From Bacteroidales bacterium (lineage in GTDB: Bacteria; Bacteroidota; Bacteroidia; Bacteroidales; JAADJA01), in assembly GCA_030635465.1 (NCBI GenBank), contig DAOVYU010000142.1, positions 1 through 5,023 of the forward strand: a stretch of 5,023 bases of DNA. The letters run 5' to 3'. The notes beneath the pieces are model-generated. The model was not told where the DNA came from, did not search any database, and saw nothing but the letters and a program-made list of their open reading frames with translations. Below, in pieces: positions 1 through 5,023 of the stretch; the first letter of the stretch is position 1, and each line of letters opens with the position of its first letter. The translations under genes and the position numbers were made by a program.

Positions 1-792
1 AAAATCACGGTTTCCACCAAATTTTTCGGCATCTTTTAATTTAATTTCTACCTCATCACAACTTAAAAATTTTATGTCGGTTTCATGCGAATTACATACT
101 ACATCCTTAACTGGTATCCCAGCTTTTATGATGACATCCAAATCGAATGAATAAAAAGGCAATTTCCCTTCTTCAGTGTAAGGATTTGAAACCCATTTTT
201 CATTTGAACTGGCAAGATCAATAGGTGTATTTGAGTACCTTGGACCAACAACAGTTGGATAAACAAATTCATAAACCCCTTCAGTAGGAATCAATAATTC
301 AGTATAACTCATTTCCACCACAATTTCATCCCCCGGCATAATGTTGGCTACATTCATCTGAAAAACATTCGGTCGCTGCTGCTCAAGCAAAGAAGCAGAT
401 TGACCATTTTGCCGGGCCTCTTCATAATCCTGCCGGGCCTTTTCCCGTTCTTCAATCTTAGCTTCAATGGTTCGTTCGCCAATGGTCATTTTCATTCCAT
501 ATACCGCTGCCCGAGTAGAGCCAGGAAAAACATAAATGGCCTCAATGGTTTTTTGCCCTTCGTTTTTATAAACCTGTCTGACTTTTACATCGGCAATAAC
601 GCCTGCAATATTTACCACAGCTGAAGTTGACTTTAAGGGGAGTTGATCAATTCCGGGTCCATCCGATTGTATAAAAAAATATGGCGAGAGGGTTTTATCT
701 TCATTTTGCTCAAACTGACCAAAACTATTTATAGATAAAATAGAAACGAACAGTGCAATTAATAAAATAATTTTTGATGTTATTGTTTTCAT
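1..792 (-). CDS. VIT-domain secreted protein (probable VIT-VWA protein), 3' part missing
   Basis: Reading the minus strand from the ATG at 792 gives 264 codons without a stop, running off the left edge. Residues 1-25 form a signal peptide (basic MKTITSK, then a hydrophobic core to about 20, likely cleavage after SFG at 25). There is no lipobox cysteine. Residues about 48-167 match the VIT (vault/inter-alpha-trypsin) domain: VRQVYKNEGQKTIEAIYVFP at 71-90, AVYGMKM at 96-102, YEEAR at 123-127, SLLEQQRPNVF at 134-144 and NIMPGD at 150-155. The window ends at NRDF (261-264), a sequence that in this family, as I recall it, leads into the VWA domain, so VWA with its MIDAS metal site is expected beyond the edge but is not seen. 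C233 and C245 could form a disulphide after export. VIT-VWA proteins are thought to act in adhesion or protein assembly; the substrate here is unknown. The start lies 11 bp after the TonB stop, which implies co-transcription. The family call is firm; the function is not. Confidence 0.9.
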   Translation of the reverse strand, partial: MKTITSKIILLIALFVSILSINSFGQFEQNEDKTLSPYFFIQSDGPGIDQLPLKSTSAVVNIAGVIADVKVRQVYKNEGQKTIEAIYVFPGSTRAAVYGMKMTIGERTIEAKIEEREKARQDYEEARQNGQSASLLEQQRPNVFQMNVANIMPGDEIVVEMSYTELLIPTEGVYEFVYPTVVGPRYSNTPIDLASSNEKWVSNPYTEEGKLPFYSFDLDVIIKAGIPVKDVVCNSHETDIKFLSCDEVEIKLKDAEKFGGNRDF

Positions 793-803
793 AATGAATA
801 TTT

Positions 804-1508
804 TTAGTTTGTAAGATTAAAGGTTATAGGTATGGCCATTCGCACATTAACTGCCTGGGTTCTTTGTTTACCTGGTTTCCAATTAGGCATACTTGCAATA
901 ACTCGTAAAGCCTCCTCATCACAACCACCTCCAATTCCACGCAATAGTTTTACATTTCTTATGGAGCCATCATTCCATACTATGAATGAAACATGTACTC
1001 TACCTTGAATGCCCACTTCTTTGGCTGCATTTGGATATTTAATATTTTCAGCCAAATATTTATACATAGCATTTAGGCCACCCGGGAATTCCGGCTGAAA
1101 TTCAACTACAAAGAATACAGTTGGTTCTTCAATTCCTTCATCCGGATCATCTTCAATGTTAAATTCCAATTCATTTATTGTTTCATCAGTAATTTCGCCT
1201 GATATTTCTAACTCCTCGTCAACTTCAGTTTCATTTGATACTTCTTCGAAAACTTGAATCGGTTTGGGTTTTGGCATTTCAAGCTTTTTTTTCTCGTGTA
1301 TCGTTACTTTTGCAAATTCTTCGTCAACGACTTCTCTACCAAATTTATCCCACTCAATTATATGTGTTCTAACTGTTGTCCATTCAAAAGCAAGTAACAC
1401 AACTGAAAGAGCCAGAATTAGTCCAATTTCAAAAAATAGTCCTCTTTTCTTATCAAGGTTTTTTTGTTTTGCCGAAGGTATCCCTTTAGGAGATTTTTGT
1501 ACTCTCAT
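804..1508 (-). CDS. TonB family energy transducer, inner-membrane anchored
   Basis: This complete 234-residue protein has the TonB layout. A short basic cytoplasmic N-terminus is followed by one membrane segment at about 24-42 (LFFEIGLILALSVVLLAFEW), a periplasmic linker, and a C-terminal TonB domain at about 131-234. Family marks in that domain are FPGG at 141-144, KYP at 157-159, GIQGRVHVSF at 167-176, DGSI at 180-183, GCDEEAL at 195-201, and NWKPGKQ at 209-215, ending in a final beta strand (IPITFNL). TonB proteins work with ExbB/ExbD to pass proton-motive force to outer-membrane receptors; neither partner nor a receptor is visible here. The linker is unusual: the proline-rich part is reduced to PKPKP (79-83), and residues 87-129 are strongly acidic. 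I chose the ATG at 1508 because an ATG 10 bases upstream (1518) is out of frame. No clear Shine-Dalgarno sequence precedes it. The gene probably leads a two-gene operon with the VIT gene. Which receptor it serves cannot be told. Confidence 0.93.
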   Translation of the reverse strand: MRVQKSPKGIPSAKQKNLDKKRGLFFEIGLILALSVVLLAFEWTTVRTHIIEWDKFGREVVDEEFAKVTIHEKKKLEMPKPKPIQVFEEVSNETEVDEELEISGEITDETINELEFNIEDDPDEGIEEPTVFFVVEFQPEFPGGLNAMYKYLAENIKYPNAAKEVGIQGRVHVSFIVWNDGSIRNVKLLRGIGGGCDEEALRVIASMPNWKPGKQRTQAVNVRMAIPITFNLTN

Positions 1509-1655
1509 AACTGTACATTTTTAAGGTTATTAATTCATTTCGTTTTAAAGAAGATGTAACCATTATGAAAATTCCATAAAATGGGGAGAAAAATATTGGA
1601 AGAAAAAAATGAAAATTGGAGATTAAATAATAATATACTGATGATAAGTAAATTA
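1509..1655 (-). promoter_or_regulatory. Intergenic leader upstream of the TonB-VIT gene pair
   Basis: This 147-bp gap between the permease stop and the TonB start is the only room for a promoter serving the TonB-VIT pair. On the minus strand, about 1581-1627 is rich in pyrimidines, with runs of T broken by CC. A possible Bacteroidota -7 element, TATTTTTC, lies at 1595-1588 (seven of eight positions match TAnnTTTG). It lacks a convincing TTTG at the right distance upstream, so the promoter itself is uncertain. It would give a leader of roughly 70-80 nt. I see no riboswitch-like structure and no short gene in the gap. Confidence 0.25.
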
Positions 1656-1658
1656 TTA
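1628..1658 (-). terminator. AT-rich inverted repeat overlapping the permease stop codon
   Basis: The arms TAATAAT (1628-1634) and ATTATTA (1652-1658) pair perfectly. After one A/A mismatch, a second pair, TACT (1636-1639) with AGTA (1647-1650), leaves a 7-base loop. The stop codon of the permease (1656-1658) is part of the stem. Downstream on the transcribed strand there is only a weak T-rich stretch, and the stem contains almost no G-C pairs. It is therefore at best a weak intrinsic terminator or an mRNA-end structure, and chance symmetry in AT-rich DNA is a real alternative. Confidence 0.25.
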
Positions 1659-4082
1659 TTCGTGCTTTAGGGCATCGATTGGATTACCAGATGCGGCACG
1701 AATAATATAATAGCTGATAGTGCCTAAGCCAATAATAAAAGCCAGGATCCCTGCAATAAAAAAGACGGTCCAATCCAATGGGCGATAATATACAAATCCG
1801 GTTTCAAGCCAGATATTGAGCCTCCACCAGGCTAAAGGAATAGCCAATACAAAGGCAATAAGAATTAATGTTGCAAAGTCTTTATACAGAATAAGCAGGA
1901 TATTTCTGATGGATGCCCCATGAATTTTACGAATGCCTATTTCTTTATTTTTTTGTTCTGCAATAAATGAGGATAGGCCAAGCAATCCCAGCAAGGCTAT
2001 AAATATTGTCAAAAAAGTAGTGATGCTGATCAGTGTTCCCACATTTTTATCTGAGCTGTACATATCATCATAACTCTGTTCGATAAAAACACTTGAAAAA
2101 GGAAATTTTGGACTGAATTCAATCCATTTCTGTTCAAGAAACTCCAATGTTTCAGCCTGATTTTCTTCACTTATGCGGCACAATAAAAAATATTCAGGCA
2201 CTTCATTGATAAAGAAAATGACAGATTCAACCTTATTGTGTAAAGATTTAAAATTAAAATCTTTGACAACCCCCACCACTTTTAACATTCTTCCACCTGT
2301 ACCATCCCTTCCATATCCAAAATGAATTTTTTTACCAATAGGATCATTTATCCAGCCCAGTTCAAGGGCAGCAGTTTCATTTATGATTACAGCTTCCAAT
2401 GCATCAGTTCCCATAGTTTTATCAAAATCCCTTCCCTGGATTATTTCAAATCCCATGGTTTCAACATAATCATAATCTACCAGTGCCAATAATAAAGCTT
2501 GCTCAATCATTTCAGTTTCATTCTCGACCCGCATACTCTGGATCCAATTTATCCGGCCAGGTATTCCGTTGGTATTCGATGCACTAATAATTGATGGATT
2601 GGATAATATTTCATTTTTAAAGGATGGGATTTTCTTTTGGAATTCTTTATCCTGTATTTCGAGAAACAGGAGATTTTCTTTTACAAAACCCATATCCTTA
2701 TTTTTCAAAAACGCTAGTTGACGAGAAACGACAATGGAACCGATGATCATAAAGATGGCAATAAAAAACTGTAATACCACCAATATTTTTCTTAAACTTC
2801 CACCTTTATTTCCAACTCCCCCAGAACCTTTTAGTACCTTGACAGGTAAGAATGATGAAAGGTAAAAAGCGGGATAACTTCCTGAAAGTAGTCCTACTAA
2901 AAAAGTAATACCAAGGATGCTTAAAATGGCGAAAGAATTTCCTAATAAATCAAAAGATAACTTTTTGCCGGCAATCACATTAAATTCAGGCAATAGCAGT
3001 AATACCAATAATAATGAAATACACACACCAAATATGGCCAATAATAACGACTCACTGATAAACTGTTGAATGATTTGACCTTTAAATGCACCCAATACTT
3101 TACGCATCCCAATTTCTTTGGCACGATTTGAAGAACGAGCAGTAGCCATATTCATATAATTAATAACCGCTATCATTAAAATAAAAAATGCTACAGCTAA
3201 AAATATATAAACATAAGCTTTGTTTCCAGTTGTTAAATCCCCGTCCAAACCACTTCTAAAATGAGTATCTGCCAGCGGCGTTGACATTAATTCATAATTC
3301 AGTCCATACTGGTCGCCCAGCTCCTTCATATATTTTTCATAAAACTGATAAAATTTTTCATGAATATCTGAAATCTGTGTATTTTCTTTTAAAAGTAAGT
3401 AGGTAAAAACGCCAATCCTCCAGAAACGAGAAGATTTAGTTGTATTAAAATCATCCGTACTAACATCCGTAGAATTAGAATTAATTGAAACCAATGCATC
3501 AAATGTTAAATGCGAATTTCCCGGCAAGTCTTCAATTACTCCGGTAATTTTAAACTGATCTCCATTTCCTGAAATAAAAATTTCACCAATAGGATTGTTG
3601 GTATCAAAATATTTCTCCCTGATCTTTTGTGTAATTACAATAGAATTCGGCTCAGTCAAAGAGTTGATTGGGTCACCCATTATAAATTCATGAGTAAACA
3701 CCTCAAATACAGTCGAATCTGCCAATAAGAAATTTTCTTCATAGTATTGATGTTCATTGTAACGCAAGAGCAGACTCCCAATAATTTCCAAGCGTACAAC
3801 ATTTTCAATTTCCGGGAATTCATTCTTTAAAGCTGCTGCAAAAGGAATGGGAACAACAGCAAATTTTTGATGGTTATTATTGACAGTGATGTCTGATTCA
3901 AGCCTGTGGATACGTTCATAATTCAAATGATGCTTATCATAGGCCAATTCATCCTGCACATACAGCAATAAGAATATGGTTGCAGCCATACCAACTGACA
4001 ATCCAATAACATTCAGAAAAGTATAAAACTTATTTCTGGCTATGTTTCGGAAAATGCTAAGCAGGTAACTCTTAAACATCAA
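1656..4082 (-). CDS. ABC transporter permease, MacB/FtsX type, full length
   Basis: This 808-residue membrane protein has the duplicated FtsX/MacB-like layout common in Bacteroidota. TM1 is at about 21-43, followed by a large periplasmic MacB-type core domain (about 45-285). Three TMs follow at about 289-310, 343-364 and 383-410. The second half repeats this: a TM at about 431-452, a second periplasmic domain (about 455-680), and TMs at about 683-707, 735-755 and 771-796. The cytoplasmic motif that couples such permeases to their ATPase appears twice, as KEIGMRKVLGA (322-332) and KEIGIRKIHGA (713-723). This supports two complete permease halves in one chain. Relatives are mechanotransmission-type ABC systems that use ATP hydrolysis to move the periplasmic domains, for export, lipoprotein release or signalling; the substrate here is unknown. 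There is no Walker motif in the chain, so the ATPase is separate. The start is one of two adjacent Met codons (MMFKSYL), and the second is equally plausible. The weak GAGAAG sequence just upstream may help initiation. A paralogue lies 135 bp upstream. Confidence 0.93.
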   Translation of the reverse strand: MMFKSYLLSIFRNIARNKFYTFLNVIGLSVGMAATIFLLLYVQDELAYDKHHLNYERIHRLESDITVNNNHQKFAVVPIPFAAALKNEFPEIENVVRLEIIGSLLLRYNEHQYYEENFLLADSTVFEVFTHEFIMGDPINSLTEPNSIVITQKIREKYFDTNNPIGEIFISGNGDQFKITGVIEDLPGNSHLTFDALVSINSNSTDVSTDDFNTTKSSRFWRIGVFTYLLLKENTQISDIHEKFYQFYEKYMKELGDQYGLNYELMSTPLADTHFRSGLDGDLTTGNKAYVYIFLAVAFFILMIAVINYMNMATARSSNRAKEIGMRKVLGAFKGQIIQQFISESLLLAIFGVCISLLLVLLLLPEFNVIAGKKLSFDLLGNSFAILSILGITFLVGLLSGSYPAFYLSSFLPVKVLKGSGGVGNKGGSLRKILVVLQFFIAIFMIIGSIVVSRQLAFLKNKDMGFVKENLLFLEIQDKEFQKKIPSFKNEILSNPSIISASNTNGIPGRINWIQSMRVENETEMIEQALLLALVDYDYVETMGFEIIQGRDFDKTMGTDALEAVIINETAALELGWINDPIGKKIHFGYGRDGTGGRMLKVVGVVKDFNFKSLHNKVESVIFFINEVPEYFLLCRISEENQAETLEFLEQKWIEFSPKFPFSSVFIEQSYDDMYSSDKNVGTLISITTFLTIFIALLGLLGLSSFIAEQKNKEIGIRKIHGASIRNILLILYKDFATLILIAFVLAIPLAWWRLNIWLETGFVYYRPLDWTVFFIAGILAFIIGLGTISYYIIRAASGNPIDALKHE

Positions 4083-4111
4083 CTTCTCGTTTTCGTATTA
4101 CAAACTCCAGT

Positions 4112-4134
4112 TAGGGAGAAAATTTTCTACCCTA
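4112..4134. repeat. Inverted repeat in the leader of the permease gene
   Basis: A perfect 12-base palindrome, AGAAAATTTTCT (4117-4128), is flanked by TAGGG (4112-4116) and CCCTA (4130-4134), which pair with each other if A4129 is bulged out. This gives 11 paired bases per arm, ending 29 bp before the permease start. It lies between the candidate promoter and the start codon. It could be a protein-binding operator, since perfect palindromes without a loop suit a dimeric regulator better than an RNA hairpin. It could also be an mRNA structure. No T-run follows it on either strand, which argues against an intrinsic terminator. Confidence 0.5.
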
Positions 4135-4166
4135 TTAAATCATTTTTATCCTGGAAAAGAGAAGTG

Positions 4167-4197
4167 TAAAGATATAATTATTTATGAAAATTTGAAA
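4167..4197 (-). promoter_or_regulatory. Candidate Bacteroidota-type promoter for the complete permease
   Basis: On the minus strand, TTTC (4197-4194) is followed after exactly 19 bases by TATCTTTA (4174-4167). The Bacteroidota housekeeping consensus is TTTG, about 19-20 bases, then TAnnTTTG, so each element differs at only its last base. Transcription would begin near 4160 and give a leader of about 75-80 nt that contains the palindrome at 4112-4134. It starts inside the 135-bp gap after the upstream paralogue, so the second permease could be transcribed separately. AT-rich DNA yields such matches by chance, so confidence is moderate. Confidence 0.4.
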
Positions 4198-4217
4198 TCG
4201 TACTTTCAATATAAAGT

Positions 4218-5023
4218 TTATTCATATTTAATAGCATCTACCGGATTTCCTGTAGCCACTCGTAATATAAAGAAGCTAATCGTTCCCAGCCCGATAATAA
4301 AGGCCAGTAAACCAGCAATTAATATAGAAACAATTTGTACAGGCTGATGGTAGACAAAACTGGATTCCATCCAGATATCCAGCCGCCACCAGGCCAATGG
4401 GACAGCAATGATAAAAGCGATCAGGATTAAAATTGCAAACTCCCGATATAGTAAGTTTAGGATACTGCCTACAGAGGCACCCACCACTTTCCGAATACCA
4501 ATTTCTTTTGTTCGTTGCTCAGCAATAAAAGATGATAAACCAAGCAACCCAAGCAATGCAATTACGATTGTTAATATTGTGGCGATCCTGAAAATGGTTC
4601 CAATTTTTTCTTCAGCCTGATACATTTCGTCCATACTATCCTCCACAAACTCAAAATTAAAAGGGCGATTTGCATTAAAGGTATTCCATTTTTCTTCGAT
4701 AAAAGCAATGGCTTCTTTTTTATTGTTTTCATTAATTCTGCAGGTTAGCAGATAGCGAGGCCTTTCACTGATAAAAAATACAACCGGTTCTATTTTATTA
4801 TGTAACGATTTGAAATGAAAATCCTTGACCACGCCGATAACTTTCATTACCCTTCCTCCAGTCCCATCCAACTCCCAACCATGATGAATTTTTTTACCGA
4901 TGGGATTATCTTCCCACCCGATCTCTTTCACTGCCATTTCATTGATAATGACAGCTTCTTCCTGGTCTGTTCCCATCTTCCTGTCAAAATCCCGCCCCTG
5001 AACAAATTCAAAACCAACGGTTT
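4218..5023 (-). CDS. ABC transporter permease, MacB/FtsX type, C-terminal part (cut by window edge)
   Basis: The reading frame runs through the right edge. The first complete codon is at 5021-5019, giving 267 residues before the stop at 4218. The Met at 4976 is internal: the residues before it (TVGFEFVQGRDFDRK) match the neighbouring permease (TMGFEIIQGRDFDKT, residues 542-556), so the true start lies well outside the window. What is visible is the end of the second periplasmic domain (NPIGKKIH, DGTGGR, GVVKDFHFKSLHNK). Three TMs follow, with the ATPase-coupling motif KEIGIRKVVGA after the first, and the chain ends in GNPVDAIKYE. The last 267 residues align without a gap to the downstream permease, with about 60% identity by hand count, strongest in the TMs and coupling motif. 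If the missing part is also colinear, the full protein should be near 800 residues. The substrate and ATPase are unknown. Nothing suggests a pseudogene. Confidence 0.92.
   Translation of the reverse strand, partial: TVGFEFVQGRDFDRKMGTDQEEAVIINEMAVKEIGWEDNPIGKKIHHGWELDGTGGRVMKVIGVVKDFHFKSLHNKIEPVVFFISERPRYLLTCRINENNKKEAIAFIEEKWNTFNANRPFNFEFVEDSMDEMYQAEEKIGTIFRIATILTIVIALLGLLGLSSFIAEQRTKEIGIRKVVGASVGSILNLLYREFAILILIAFIIAVPLAWWRLDIWMESSFVYHQPVQIVSILIAGLLAFIIGLGTISFFILRVATGNPVDAIKYE

Noticed and set aside
400..624. Plus-strand open frame of 74 codons
   Set aside because: It lies wholly opposite the VIT-domain gene, whose translation matches a known family; the plus-strand product resembles nothing and has no initiation signal.
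1264..1524. Plus-strand open frame of 86 codons
   Set aside because: It is antisense to the TonB N-terminal half; its hydrophobic, Ser-rich product is what the complement of acidic and Lys-rich codons gives.
1574..1584. Small hairpin CCAT-AAA-ATGG
   Set aside because: Only four base pairs; expected by chance in a sequence this size.
4112..4134. Intrinsic terminator for the right-hand permease
   Set aside because: The symmetry has no loop in its core, and no T-run follows it on the transcribed strand; an operator or leader structure fits better.
4408..4620. Plus-strand open frame of 70 codons
   Set aside because: It is antisense to conserved transmembrane and coupling-motif codons of the right-hand permease; no family resemblance.
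4218..4976. A stand-alone 252-residue permease or a truncated pseudogene starting at the Met at 4976
   Set aside because: The frame stays open to the window edge, and the extra residues match the paralogue exactly in register, so this is the end of a longer gene cut only by the window.

Overview
The window looks like a chromosomal segment from a member of the Bacteroidota. It is AT-rich, and its start codons lack strong Shine-Dalgarno sequences. One candidate promoter matches the Bacteroidota TTTG-N19-TAnnTTTG pattern. The protein families also fit the phylum: a long MacB/FtsX-type permease lying in tandem with a paralogue, and a short single-TM TonB protein with a GCDEEAL...W.PGK C-terminal domain. 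I cannot place it below phylum level.

All four genes lie on the minus strand, so transcription runs from right to left. In transcription order: (1) 5023-4218 is the C-terminal third of an FtsX-like ABC permease, cut by the right window edge. (2) 4082-1656 is a complete 808-residue permease of the same family, paralogous to the first. (3) 1508-804 is a complete 234-residue TonB-type energy transducer. (4) 792-1 is the N-terminal 264 residues of a secreted VIT-domain protein, cut by the left edge before its expected VWA domain.

The window holds two functional groups. The two permeases are a tandem duplication. Their last 267 residues align with no gaps and are about 60% identical by hand count, and a 135-bp spacer separates them. 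Neither has an ATPase domain and no ATPase gene is in view, so the partner ATPase must be encoded elsewhere. The TonB and VIT genes are only 11 bp apart and are probably one transcript, separated from the permeases by a 147-bp gap. That pairing puts an inner-membrane, periplasm-spanning protein next to an exported, probably adhesive or scaffold-like protein. No receptor gene is visible to explain the TonB.

Both intergenic gaps carry dyad symmetry: an AT-rich one overlapping the permease stop codon (1628-1658) and a stronger one in the probable leader of the complete permease (4112-4134). I saw no tRNA, rRNA, CRISPR array, insertion sequence or phage gene. Nothing here convincingly shows a new system. 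The most useful leads are the permease duplication, the leader palindrome and the TonB-VIT pairing.
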